This document shows, in pieces, positions 17,724 through 26,485 of a stretch of 64,000 nucleotides of DNA (position 1 is its first letter; each line of letters starts with the position of its first letter). Made by a program: the position numbers and the translations under genes. The stretch comes from Methanobacterium sp. (GTDB lineage: Archaea; Methanobacteriota; Methanobacteria; Methanobacteriales; Methanobacteriaceae), in contig PLXT01000052.1 in assembly GCA_003151535.1 (NCBI GenBank), positions 30,943 to 94,942 of the forward strand, in the 5' to 3' direction. The notes beneath the pieces were generated by a model, which saw only the letters and a list, made by a program, of their open reading frames with translations, was not told the origin of the DNA and searched no databases.

Positions 17724-19568
17724 TTAAATTGTTGTTTTGACTACGCTAGAGTAAATCTTGCCCTTGGTTTTATCCAATGCTTCAACTCTATAATAATAGG
17801 TTCCAGGAGAACTTATCATTAACGGTTTGCTCGTTGTTTCTGAAGGTAATGGTTTTTGACATGACGTTAAATTAAGTGTCAATATCATACATAACCCTAA
17901 AAATAATGAGCTATTCTTTTTATTAAGTAAAATCAAACAAATTAATATTGCAAGAAGTATCCCAACGTTAGCTACTGTAACAATAGTATTTGTTGATTCA
18001 CTGTAATAATAAGGACCATATGCTTGGCTAGCGATAATGCTATCGGCAGTAGATTTTGTTTTAACACCCACTACATTAGTCCAAGTTATAGTATCAGTTG
18101 ATTGTTGAACATAGAAACTATCCGCATGAACTTCTGATGCAGTTGTCCAATTGAATTGCGCTATATCTGCACCCACAGTACAATTAGCAGGAATAAAGTT
18201 TGCAACAGTAAAAGCTGCAAATGCTGTAGTTACCACTTTGACTGGGGCTCCTTGATCTTCAGCACCTATGCTTGGGGGGTTATTCCTAATTTTACCCAAG
18301 AAATCGGTTAATATATTGGCATTGTATAATCCAGCGCTTTTCAAAGTAGAGTTAGCAGTTAACAATAAATTTTGATTTGTATCAGCTAAATCTTTAAGAA
18401 TTGTAGTTGGAGTGTAATATCTATTATTAGAAGTATCTATGTTAGCAAATCCTGCTGGATCATCAGAAAGGATATCAACATAAGTCTGCCACGCCCCTGG
18501 GTTATTAGGAGTTAAGTTAAATCCAATATTGTTTTTAAATGTAACATGAACTCCGCCATCCAATCTGTATACTAAACAAACTGGAGTAACATATCCTTCA
18601 ATAGTACTTTTATTACCAGCAACATTAAATTCACAATCCAAATAGCTTACACTAGTAATATAAGAATTACCACCGTATAATGAGACATTCGAATTGAAAT
18701 CCATTAAACCATACTCGTTAGTGCCAATAGCGATATTATCATAACATCTAACACCATCAGGTTGACCAGCCAAAGCGTAAGGAGGATAGTGTCTTATTAA
18801 ATATCCTCTACCACCCTTCATATAGTTATGATGTATAGCACCAGAACCACCAATGTAAAATGCACCTATATCATTTCCCAATGGATTAAACCCATTGTAT
18901 GTTATAGTCCAATTGTAAAAATTATAATGAGTGAAAAATCCATGCACTTCAACACCATTTGTTTTAGTTTGATTAACAATGATGCTGTGCATATCAATAC
19001 TATCACACAAGTTAACAAGCCCATTTGCTTGACCATAACTACCTTGTGCGAATTGACTAGCATTTTCTATCATACAATCAGAAAATGTGCATTTATACAA
19101 CCTAAGTGATGCTGTTGTACCAACATACGTTGGATATGAATCACCAAAATTAAAAAAGTTTCCGTTAAATCCTTTACCATATATGTGGTTGAATCTATCG
19201 CTTTCATAATGATGATCTGGCATCCTGATGCAATCTGCACTAGCAGTGAAATAAAAGCCGTAAAAATTGTTTGGGTCTCCTGTACCTGTGAAGATTACAT
19301 TATTCATTCCATTGGCAGCACCACTACCAAAGTTAACCGTTCCAGTGAAATACACAACACCACCATTATTAATGATTGTGATGTCGTGAAGGTTGCTAAA
19401 TGTGCCATTTGCGTAGGTTCCTGGTGTAATCGCCAATACGTCACCAGCGACTAAGCCAGTCATACTGGTTTGAGATACACTACCACTACCTGTACCAATG
19501 ACAACTGTCTTAGCTGACGCTGTAGAGATTACGAAGAATGTTAGAATTAGAAATAAAAGGTTTTTCAT
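17724..19568 (-). CDS. Secreted right-handed beta-helix protein with Fn3-like C-terminus and internal membrane/lipobox segment
   Basis: 614 residues. Signal peptide MKNLLFLILTFFVISTASA, then a long Asn/Gly-rich parallel beta-helix (about 20-420; DITIINNGGVVYFTG, GAIHHNYMKGGRG), then a fibronectin-like region (IAQFNWTTASEVHADSFYVQQ) of a type common in Bacteroidota secreted proteins. Inside the last part lies a hydrophobic stretch (ANVGILLAILICLILL) and a second signal-like segment ending LNLTSC, a classical lipobox, before the chain resumes as TYYYRVEALDKTKGK. Could be a tail spike, receptor-binding protein or acquired host surface protein. The mosaic C-terminus is odd. Confidence 0.75.
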   Translation of the reverse strand: MKNLLFLILTFFVISTASAKTVVIGTGSGSVSQTSMTGLVAGDVLAITPGTYANGTFSNLHDITIINNGGVVYFTGTVNFGSGAANGMNNVIFTGTGDPNNFYGFYFTASADCIRMPDHHYESDRFNHIYGKGFNGNFFNFGDSYPTYVGTTASLRLYKCTFSDCMIENASQFAQGSYGQANGLVNLCDSIDMHSIIVNQTKTNGVEVHGFFTHYNFYNWTITYNGFNPLGNDIGAFYIGGSGAIHHNYMKGGRGYLIRHYPPYALAGQPDGVRCYDNIAIGTNEYGLMDFNSNVSLYGGNSYITSVSYLDCEFNVAGNKSTIEGYVTPVCLVYRLDGGVHVTFKNNIGFNLTPNNPGAWQTYVDILSDDPAGFANIDTSNNRYYTPTTILKDLADTNQNLLLTANSTLKSAGLYNANILTDFLGKIRNNPPSIGAEDQGAPVKVVTTAFAAFTVANFIPANCTVGADIAQFNWTTASEVHADSFYVQQSTDTITWTNVVGVKTKSTADSIIASQAYGPYYYSESTNTIVTVANVGILLAILICLILLNKKNSSLFLGLCMILTLNLTSCQKPLPSETTSKPLMISSPGTYYYRVEALDKTKGKIYSSVVKTTI

Positions 19569-19658
19569 AAAGATTTTTCATTTTTTTTTATTTTATGTTA
19601 TTAATAGAGCTATTTTTTATAAATATATAAAAATTGTACTAAACACCCTTTAGTGCAA

Positions 19659-20210
19659 TTATGATTCCAATAAACGTTTTAAATAATATTTCTTATTTAA
19701 TAATGTAATAATAACACCACTTTTTTTGTTAGCCGAATGGATAAAATATCCATTCCTAAGATAGACACCTACATGCCATCCGTGGCCCTTATTTGTTTTA
19801 AAAAAAAGTAATCTACCAGACATTAAAGAATCTTTTTTTGTGTTTTTGACAAAATAATACTGATCCTTTGCCGTACGTGGAAGTTCTATATGATACACGC
19901 TATCATACAGGGCTTTAGAAAATCCAGAACAATCGATACCATTTTTAGTATTACCACCCCAACAATATTTTGTACCCACCCAGTTTTTCACAAAATTATT
20001 TAATACTGGGTCATTCGTTAAGACCGAATCTAAACTAACTTTAGGGGAAGGAATTACGCATTTGTAGACAATGCGATTCCTATAAGCATGACGATGCTTA
20101 TAAACATGTTTTTGTACAACATGTGTAGTATGCACTTCTTGAGACTGAAACTGTGCATTTGATTCAACGGTAGTAAAACAAATTCCGATTGCAATTGTAA
20201 GAATTTTCAT
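19659..20210 (-). CDS. NlpC/P60 peptidoglycan hydrolase with signal peptide
   Basis: 183 residues. The N-terminus (MKILTIAIGICFTTVESNA) is a probable signal peptide, followed by a His-rich linker and an NlpC/P60 domain: YCWGGNTKNGIDCSGFSKALY with catalytic Cys94, then GHGWHVGVYL (His) and GYFIHSAN (third polar residue). Members cleave gamma-D-Glu-diaminopimelate bonds. As an exported hydrolase it may act in lysis or host-wall entry. ATATTTAT lies at 20235-20242. Confidence 0.88.
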   Translation of the reverse strand: MKILTIAIGICFTTVESNAQFQSQEVHTTHVVQKHVYKHRHAYRNRIVYKCVIPSPKVSLDSVLTNDPVLNNFVKNWVGTKYCWGGNTKNGIDCSGFSKALYDSVYHIELPRTAKDQYYFVKNTKKDSLMSGRLLFFKTNKGHGWHVGVYLRNGYFIHSANKKSGVIITLLNKKYYLKRLLES

Positions 20211-20241
20211 AATTTGTTTTGTTGTTTATTATATATAAATA

Positions 20242-20679
20242 TCAGAAGAAGTCCTTTATAGTAGCGTAGAGCTTTTTAAGTTCTTCTGAAAATTTAACCT
20301 TATCAAAGGGTGACATGCCATCCAAAGATATAATGCTATTCATTAATTGAATGAGCTTTATCCTCTTACCTTTTTCAAACGCCTCTTGCTCGTGTGTTTT
20401 TATTGTTGTTGCTTCGACAATAATTTCTTGAGCATTCACATTTTCTAACCTTTCATATGGATATTTTTTTATATGCGTATTAAATACTACCCCCTGACTT
20501 TCGGCGATTTCAAGCCTAGTATAATCAGATGAAGAAACGTTGGGGTATTTGTATTGGGTACCAGATTTAAAGATTAAAATTAAATCATGTGAATTCGTGT
20601 CATACACACTGGATAATAGATTGGTTGAATCATACAATGCTTTAATAATATTTGTTTTTACTTCTTTTTTTAACAGCAT
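20242..20679 (-). CDS. KTSC-domain protein
   Basis: 145 residues. The N-terminal 70 residues match the KTSC pattern (SSVYDTNSHDLILIFKSGTQ, YKYPNVSSSDY, a short helix and GVVFNTHIKKY), a small domain found in phage and bacterial proteins and named after a lysyl-tRNA synthetase association. The rest is a charged helix. It is divergent from the clpC-like gene. Exact function unknown. Confidence 0.8.
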   Translation of the reverse strand: MLLKKEVKTNIIKALYDSTNLLSSVYDTNSHDLILIFKSGTQYKYPNVSSSDYTRLEIAESQGVVFNTHIKKYPYERLENVNAQEIIVEATTIKTHEQEAFEKGKRIKLIQLMNSIISLDGMSPFDKVKFSEELKKLYATIKDFF

Positions 20680-20777
20680 TCGTTTGGATTATATTGGATC
20701 GTCTTATATGATGCGCAGAATTATTCTATTTTATTATAATCTTTACATTTATTGCAAATTTACAAATATTTATCTAA

Positions 20778-20818
20778 GAAGTCAAGTTGTTTTTTTGATG
20801 GATAATAGGTAAGTTTGT
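20778..20818 (+). promoter_or_regulatory. Probable promoter of the clpC-like gene
   Basis: A TAAGTTTG box (TAnnTTTG form) lies just before the start at 20830, with a TTG-containing segment about 20 nt further upstream. This matches the Bacteroidota -33/-7 pattern, in contrast to the ATATTTAT elements of neighbouring late genes. Confidence 0.5.
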
Positions 20819-20829
20819 AAAAATTTAAA

Positions 20830-23352
20830 ATGAATAGAGAAATCCTCCCTAAATTAAAGCTTATAATAGCTGAAGCGACCAAGGAGGCTAAATTATTTGA
20901 TGATATTAAGGTAAAGCCAGAACATCTAGTGCTATCGATGATATCTCACGGCGATAATGAAGGTATTAAAATATTTAAAATACTTAAAATAGATACATCC
21001 GATTTAGGCGATAGAATTTCTGATTACTTAAGAAAGAATGATTTAACCCCAAGGATATCAGAATACGGCAGAAATAAGCTGCCTTTGGCTGAAGAAACAA
21101 AAGCAATTTTTAAAAATGTAGACGCTGAATGTGAAGATTTAAATGATACGGCTATAGATACACATCATTTAATACTTAGCATTCTTAAGATAAAGACACC
21201 TGTAACAAAAATATTGTTTGATATGGGTGTTACTTATAAAAGTTTTAAAAAAATAATTATGGACATTAGAAATGAGATCCCAAAAGAAAACAATGGATTA
21301 GGAAATGACTCCATGGATGACGATGATTTCCAAGAGCCAGAACGTCTTAAAAGAGTTAAAAAGAAAACGGATTCTAAAACGCCTGTATTAGATAACTTTT
21401 GCAGGGATGTCAGTAAAGCTGTTGAAAAGGGTCAAATAGACCCAGTAGTTGGTAGAATTAAAGAAATTAAGCGCATCAGCCAAATATTATCCAGAAGAAA
21501 AAAAAATAACCCTGTTCTAATTGGTGAGCCTGGGGTTGGCAAGACGGCCATTGTAGAAGGTTTAGCACAACTTATTAAAGATGGTAACGCACCACGCACA
21601 ATAAACAATAAAAAAGTTTTTTCACTAGACTTGGCTAGCATTGTGGCTGGTACTAAATATCGTGGCCAATTCGAAGAACGCATGAAAGCTGTTCTAGAAG
21701 AATGCAAGGCTAATCCAGATATCATATTATTTATTGACGAACTGCACACCGTAATTGGAGCTGGAAATGCTTCAGGTTCGTTAGATGCAAGCAACATTCT
21801 TAAGCCAGCGCTTGCACGTGGAGAAATACAAATCATTGGTGCAACAACATTGGATGAGTATCGTGAACACATTGAAAAAGATGGTGCCCTTACAAGAAGA
21901 TTCCAACAAGTACTAGTGGAAGAGCCAACACTAGAAGAAACAAGAATTATTTTAACCAACATTAAAGAAAAATACGAAAAGCATCATAAAGTATTTTACA
22001 CCGACGAAGCAATTGAGGAATGCGTAAAATTATCTCATCGCTATATCATGGAGCGCTCAATGCCCGATAAGGCTATTGATGTTATGGATGAAGCTGGTGC
22101 CGCAACAAATATAAGTGTAGAAAAGCCACAGATTATTAAAAATCTGGAACAAAAGAAAGAAGTTCTTAATAATGTAAAGAAAGATGTTGTTCTTAAACAG
22201 AATTATGAAGAAGCCGCTAAAATTCGTGATGAAGAAAAGAAGATTGATGATCTTCTTTTGAAACACAATAAAGAATGGTCGGAAAGCTTAGATAAAAAGG
22301 TTACAAACGTTGGTATCGAACAAATAACAGAAGTTGTTAGTATGATGACTGGGATACCGCTAACTAAAATATCCTCACAAGAAAGCAAACGTTTGCTGAA
22401 TCTGGACAAAGAACTAATGGGTAAAGTCGTCGCTCAAGATGAACCAGTATCCAAAGTTGTCAAAGCGATCAAAAGAAATAGGGTGGGTATTAAGGATAAA
22501 AATAAACCCATTGGTAGCTTCATTTTCTTAGGGCCGACAGGTGTGGGTAAAACGTATTTAGCTAAATTGTTGGCAGAACATGTCTTTGGAGATGCAGATG
22601 CGCTTGTTAGGCTTGATATGAGTGAGTATATGGAAAAGCACAGTGTATCCAAATTAATTGGATCGCCTCCAGGATACGTGGGTTATGACCAAGGGGGTCA
22701 ACTAACTGAAAAAATCCGCAGGAAACCACACAGCGTTATACTTTTTGATGAAATCGAAAAAGCACATGAAGATGTCTTTAATATTCTTCTTCAAGTATTG
22801 GATGATGGGCAATTAACTGACGGTATTGGAAGGAAAGTTAATTTTAAAAATACGCTTATTATACTAACGTCAAATTTGGGTGTTTCAGAAGTAAATACTT
22901 TTGGGAGAGGTCTGGGGTTTGAAACCAATGCTACTATAGCCAACGAAGAAGCTAAAACTAAAAGCATTATCGAAAAAACCCTGAAAAAGAAATTTAAACC
23001 AGAATTTTTAAATCGTATAGATGAATGTATCATCTTCAATACTCTAAAAGAAGAAGATATCCATAAAATCATTTATAAAGAAATCGAAAAACTGGAGGGC
23101 CGTTTGGATGAAGTTCACTTCAAGCTCAAAATTAGTAAACCAGCAATAGAATTCTTAGCAAAAGAAGGTTATGTTAAGGAATACGGAGCTAGACCATTGA
23201 CTAGGACCATTCAAAGATATATCGAAGACCCAATAGCAGATGAAATGCTAAACGGTAACATAAATGAAGGTGATATTATTAAAGTCACTTTTGATAAAGT
23301 CAAAAATGAAATAATAGTTAAACCAGAAAATAATAGCAAATCCGAAGACTAA
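20830..23352 (+). CDS. ClpC-type AAA+ unfoldase
   Basis: 840 residues in ClpC order: two N-terminal Clp repeats (1-145), AAA-1 (Walker A IGEPGVGKTA at 231-240, Walker B IILFIDELHT), a linker with a UVR-like segment (NYEEAAKIRDEEKK, about 457-470), AAA-2 (Walker A GPTGVGKTYL at about 570; ILFDEIEKAHEDVFN) and the D2-small domain with GARPLTRTIQ. The tripeptide LGF at about 695 (GRGLGFET) sits where ClpA/ClpC/ClpX carry the ClpP-docking loop. It should therefore be able to dock on host ClpP and redirect proteolysis. First plus-strand gene here; terminator at 23355-23384. Confidence 0.93.
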   Translation: MNREILPKLKLIIAEATKEAKLFDDIKVKPEHLVLSMISHGDNEGIKIFKILKIDTSDLGDRISDYLRKNDLTPRISEYGRNKLPLAEETKAIFKNVDAECEDLNDTAIDTHHLILSILKIKTPVTKILFDMGVTYKSFKKIIMDIRNEIPKENNGLGNDSMDDDDFQEPERLKRVKKKTDSKTPVLDNFCRDVSKAVEKGQIDPVVGRIKEIKRISQILSRRKKNNPVLIGEPGVGKTAIVEGLAQLIKDGNAPRTINNKKVFSLDLASIVAGTKYRGQFEERMKAVLEECKANPDIILFIDELHTVIGAGNASGSLDASNILKPALARGEIQIIGATTLDEYREHIEKDGALTRRFQQVLVEEPTLEETRIILTNIKEKYEKHHKVFYTDEAIEECVKLSHRYIMERSMPDKAIDVMDEAGAATNISVEKPQIIKNLEQKKEVLNNVKKDVVLKQNYEEAAKIRDEEKKIDDLLLKHNKEWSESLDKKVTNVGIEQITEVVSMMTGIPLTKISSQESKRLLNLDKELMGKVVAQDEPVSKVVKAIKRNRVGIKDKNKPIGSFIFLGPTGVGKTYLAKLLAEHVFGDADALVRLDMSEYMEKHSVSKLIGSPPGYVGYDQGGQLTEKIRRKPHSVILFDEIEKAHEDVFNILLQVLDDGQLTDGIGRKVNFKNTLIILTSNLGVSEVNTFGRGLGFETNATIANEEAKTKSIIEKTLKKKFKPEFLNRIDECIIFNTLKEEDIHKIIYKEIEKLEGRLDEVHFKLKISKPAIEFLAKEGYVKEYGARPLTRTIQRYIEDPIADEMLNGNINEGDIIKVTFDKVKNEIIVKPENNSKSED

Positions 23353-23354
23353 TA

Positions 23355-23384
23355 ATAAACCCCACTTTTGTGGGGTTTTATTAT
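23355..23384 (+). terminator. Terminator after clpC-like gene
   Basis: AACCCCAC stem, loop TTTT, GTGGGGTT and T-rich tail. Confidence 0.85.
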
Positions 23385-23395
23385 ATTTATTATGT

Positions 23396-24124
23396 ATGCT
23401 AGAAGATTACATTAATGAAAAATACAGCGAATTTTTGGGTGAAATAGTCATTTATGAAAATAAAGGCAGTCTAGTACTATCCAAAATAGTTATCAAACCT
23501 GCCGTCAGAAATGAAGGTGTGGGTACCAGTATTTTAAATGATATAATACAATATGCTGATAAAAATAAGCAAGTAATAGCTTTAACCCCATCAAATGATT
23601 TTGGCGGAAATAAAAATAGACTTATACAGTTCTATAAAAGGTTTGGGTTTAAGTTAAATAAAGGCGTACATAAAAATTTTCAATTCAGAGAAGCCATGAT
23701 AAGATACCCTAAACTAAATGAAACTAAACTTACAATAAAAAAATTATTAAACGAAGCCTTATTTATTAAAAGTTCAGAACAACACATTGATTTGTTGGAA
23801 CAATTTGTAGAATTCGCTTGCAAGGAATTGGATATTAAAACCGTCCCTATAAATCTTAAATTTGACCGTAAAGGCTTAACAACAACTGCGGCCTATGGAA
23901 ATAAAAAAGTATACGTTTACGCAAAAGATAGAGCTATAGTAGATATTATGAGAAGTGCAGCTCATGAATTAACTCACCTTAAACAAGACCTAGAAGGTAG
24001 ACTTAAACCAGAAAATAATAAAGAAAATAATTCGGCTGGTTCAGAAATTGAAAATGAAGCAAATTATAAAGCTGGAGAAATAATAAGAAAGTTTGGAGAG
24101 AAAAACCCAGAGATCTATTCATGA
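23396..24124 (+). CDS. Fusion of a GNAT acetyltransferase-like domain and a HExxH metallopeptidase-like domain
   Basis: 242 residues. The N-terminal half (1-110) has GNAT features: VIKPAVRNEGVGTSILNDI (acetyl-CoA loop) and LIQFYKRFGFKL. The C-terminal half (about 115-242) contains AAHELTHLKQD, an HExxH zinc site, with acidic residues downstream (GSEIENEANYKAGEII). Together they suggest a bifunctional protein-modifying or processing enzyme; substrates unknown. ATATTTAT at 23383-23390 precedes the ATG, and the stop overlaps the next start as ATGA. Confidence 0.75.
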   Translation: MLEDYINEKYSEFLGEIVIYENKGSLVLSKIVIKPAVRNEGVGTSILNDIIQYADKNKQVIALTPSNDFGGNKNRLIQFYKRFGFKLNKGVHKNFQFREAMIRYPKLNETKLTIKKLLNEALFIKSSEQHIDLLEQFVEFACKELDIKTVPINLKFDRKGLTTTAAYGNKKVYVYAKDRAIVDIMRSAAHELTHLKQDLEGRLKPENNKENNSAGSEIENEANYKAGEIIRKFGEKNPEIYS

Positions 24125-24435
24125 TACCACAAAAAGATTTGCTGGACCAAGCAAGACATATTATCCTAGCTCCAGAATCAAAAGATCTATGGTTCTTGGG
24201 GTTTAAAGACGTTGCAGAACATGGTTCAGATGAAGAACTATTCGAAGAATTAAAAGCATTCGCAGATCAAGTCTACGATAAAAAAAATATAAGAGGTGTA
24301 ATAAATAGTTTGGGAATAAAATTAGTCAGAATAATAGTAAAGCTATACCCTGACTATAGAGAAATATGGGATAAAAAATATAAACAACTTCAAGAAATAA
24401 AAATTCTAGTTAGACGTAATTTGAGACTATTGTAA
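24121..24435 (+). CDS. Unknown 104-aa protein, coupled to the GNAT/HExxH gene
   Basis: Helical, charged protein (MIPQKDLLDQARHIILAPES; C-terminus KKYKQLQEIKILVRR). The ATG overlaps the preceding TGA. Its 3' end overlaps the 3' end of the convergent acetyltransferase gene by 9 nt. No family recognised. Confidence 0.65.
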   Translation: MIPQKDLLDQARHIILAPESKDLWFLGFKDVAEHGSDEELFEELKAFADQVYDKKNIRGVINSLGIKLVRIIVKLYPDYREIWDKKYKQLQEIKILVRRNLRLL

Positions 24436-24846
24436 AATCCCAATATATTCAAAACTTCCACACAATCTCTTATTATCGGTGTAATGATTTTTGTAAATAT
24501 TTTTATGTTTTATATCTGTCCTTAGTCTTTTGTGCTTGCTAGTTGGTTTCCATAAGGGTGAATACTCCCTGTAATAATTTAATCTTGGATGGGCGCTTCT
24601 TGAAAAAAATCTTAACCCTTGATCCAAATGAATTTGAGCTATTGCATCGGAAAATCTTGGCCCAATACCCATACCTTGGAAATCTGGTAGAATACAAATT
24701 CTATGGCCACGCCAAGCATTCCTCATTTGGCCATTTGGCATAGATAAACTAGCACCAAATGCCACTACCCTGCCATCCCAAACACCCACGTAACACCTAC
24801 ATGCAGGGTTTAATTTTACACTTAAATAATGATGCTCTTTAAACAT
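24427..24846 (-). CDS. GNAT-like acetyltransferase, probable C-terminal half of an ABC-ATPase/GNAT protein
   Basis: 139 residues. GNAT motif A is clear: HRICILPDFQGMGIGPRFSDAI, followed by FFSRSAHPRLNYYRE. The N-terminus MFKEHHYLS... and the frame directly upstream (SLWDMFKEHHYLS) suggest it continues from the ABC-ATPase gene, with which it overlaps by 25 nt in another frame. From memory, related proteins occur as single ABC-GNAT polypeptides with similarity to the Mu Mom DNA-modification family; this is an inference and was not searched. Confidence 0.72.
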   Translation of the reverse strand: MFKEHHYLSVKLNPACRCYVGVWDGRVVAFGASLSMPNGQMRNAWRGHRICILPDFQGMGIGPRFSDAIAQIHLDQGLRFFSRSAHPRLNYYREYSPLWKPTSKHKRLRTDIKHKNIYKNHYTDNKRLCGSFEYIGILQ

Positions 24847-25502
24847 GTCCCACAGGCTCCTGCTTGTTCTAAATATTTCAAGGTGTATTCGTGGTCGGAC
24901 AAAAAAAAACCCTGCTGAAACTCACCCCTGTCCGTGTCAATGATCCAATCAGGCTCCAGCCAATCTAATATATCACGATGACATGTTGAAACTATCATAT
25001 TACTAATATCGTTATTCTTGACGTATTTTGAAAAGCTCACACTGGCAGCCTTTGCAACATCACGATCTACAACACTGGTAAACTCATCTATAATATTATG
25101 GGATTTTAACTTGCGAGATAAATTAGCCCTAAACTTTTCGCCATTGGATAAAACATGGTATGGTTTATACCATGATGGAATACTATTCAAGCCCACAGCG
25201 CCCATCTTATTTATGGCCTCATCTGGTGAATCAAAATGTGAAACAATAGACTTATTATCATCCCATATAGGTGTCTCTTCTTGACCAAAATTTTTAATCA
25301 TCGTACTTTTACCAGTACCACTACTGCCTACTATTACACCCAACTTAAATTTTAATGGAAGAACTGGAGGTTCCCAAGGATAAAATTTTGATACGCCGTC
25401 AAAAATACAATCAAACGCTATTTCACTGTTTATTATAAATTCATCTCTTTCAACAACACTAGTTAGAGGAATAATACTCTTGCTTAACTTTATAATAGAC
25501 AT
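24822..25502 (-). CDS. ABC-type ATPase domain protein paired with the acetyltransferase
   Basis: 226 residues, no membrane segments. Walker A VGSSGTGKST (58-67), signature-like LSNGEKFRANLS, Walker B IIDEFTSVVD and the switch His in STCHRDILDW are all present, so it is a soluble ABC ATPase rather than a transporter. The frame ends CGTCLKSIII while the GNAT frame opens within it. Likely acts with the GNAT domain on DNA or another macromolecule. Regulation not visible. Confidence 0.82.
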   Translation of the reverse strand: MSIIKLSKSIIPLTSVVERDEFIINSEIAFDCIFDGVSKFYPWEPPVLPLKFKLGVIVGSSGTGKSTMIKNFGQEETPIWDDNKSIVSHFDSPDEAINKMGAVGLNSIPSWYKPYHVLSNGEKFRANLSRKLKSHNIIDEFTSVVDRDVAKAASVSFSKYVKNNDISNMIVSTCHRDILDWLEPDWIIDTDRGEFQQGFFLSDHEYTLKYLEQAGACGTCLKSIII

Positions 25503-25579
25503 GGCTAATTATAAAAACATAAGTTATAATGTCAAGCTTAGTTAATAAGAGATATGGTGGGAGGGGTATAAAATACAAT

Positions 25580-25607
25580 AGCTAGAGGACTCTTTAAATC
25601 CTCTAGC
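25580..25607 (-). terminator. Terminator-like hairpin after the 25635-25832 gene
   Basis: GCTAGAGGA stem with TCCTCTAGC, followed on the minus strand by a T-rich stretch. Confidence 0.7.
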
Positions 25608-25634
25608 ATATCGTGTGTATCTTTGAAAATGGAA

Positions 25635-25832
25635 TTACTTACCCGCTAACTTGGTAATCTTTGCTTCCAAAATATTCAGTTTTGTTTCCAAAATAGCCGT
25701 CTTGTCGCCTTTTTTAACCTGTTCAGCAAGCCATTCTTTCTTTTTAAGTTGAACTGCTTCACTAACGATGTTATCAATTAAATTTACCAAGTCATTTTCG
25801 GAAATTCTAACCGTCTTTTTTGCTTTTGTCAT
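25635..25832 (-). CDS. Small charged helical protein (65 aa)
   Basis: Begins MTKAKKTVRISENDLVNLID, then a long charged helix (LETKLNILEAKITKLAGK) that could form a coiled coil. ATATTTAT at 25871-25878 lies upstream and a terminator downstream, so it is a single-gene unit. Function unknown. Confidence 0.62.
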   Translation of the reverse strand: MTKAKKTVRISENDLVNLIDNIVSEAVQLKKKEWLAEQVKKGDKTAILETKLNILEAKITKLAGK

Positions 25833-25916
25833 ATCTATATATTTTAAGGGAGAAATCTATTTATCTCTTAATAAATATACATTCTTTTTTAAAAAGATAG
25901 AATATGACGAATTTTA

Positions 25917-26426
25917 TTATTTTGCTAAATGGTCTGCACAATATGACGCTGCAGTTGCACTCGGTTTTATCTTAAATTCGTAGCCCATGCCCAAAATATA
26001 TCCAATAGCTTGGCTCAAAGCCTTGTTAGATTCCCAACGAGGATCTGGATTAATGTCGGCATGAACTTCCATTTTAACACCATAAGAATCCAACAATGCC
26101 GCGATTTCATATGCAACCTCAACACTCTTGTTTACTTCAACTAGCATCCTTTCATTTACGCCTTCTTTCCTCTTTCCATGAAGGGTCATGTGGTATTCAG
26201 CATAAATCATTTTACCGCCACGGCCAACAATAACTCCGCCGCCCAAATCTTCCTTTACCGTAATTAGAATAACAGTGGCGAATTTAAAGCCTTTACCACT
26301 TCTTTGTGAGTCTGTACCTACAGAAACTCTGATTGTGTGATTTAATGCCAATTCTTGTTGGACTAAATTTTCCAAGTATTCCAATAATGGAATCTGAATT
26401 TTTTCTCCTGCTCTTTTCCAGTTCAT
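25917..26426 (-). CDS. RNase H-like protein of the DUF458/YkuK type
   Basis: 169 residues. Motifs VSVGTDSQRSGKGFKFATVI, an acidic segment VEVHADINPDPRW-type (MEVHADINPDPRWESNK) and a final ADHLAK match the YkuK/DUF458 group, predicted RNase H-fold proteins. Catalytic activity is not established. A terminator for the next gene lies at 26457-26482. Confidence 0.75.
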   Translation of the reverse strand: MNWKRAGEKIQIPLLEYLENLVQQELALNHTIRVSVGTDSQRSGKGFKFATVILITVKEDLGGGVIVGRGGKMIYAEYHMTLHGKRKEGVNERMLVEVNKSVEVAYEIAALLDSYGVKMEVHADINPDPRWESNKALSQAIGYILGMGYEFKIKPSATAASYCADHLAK

Positions 26427-26456
26427 ACTACTTTTTTTAAAAAACCTATTATAATA

Positions 26457-26482
26457 AAAAATCCCCCAAATTTGGGGGATAA
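26457..26482 (-). terminator. Terminator after the LRR protein gene
   Basis: ATCCCCC stem, short AAATTT loop, GGGGGAT and T run on the minus strand. Confidence 0.85.
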
Positions 26483-26485
26483 TTT

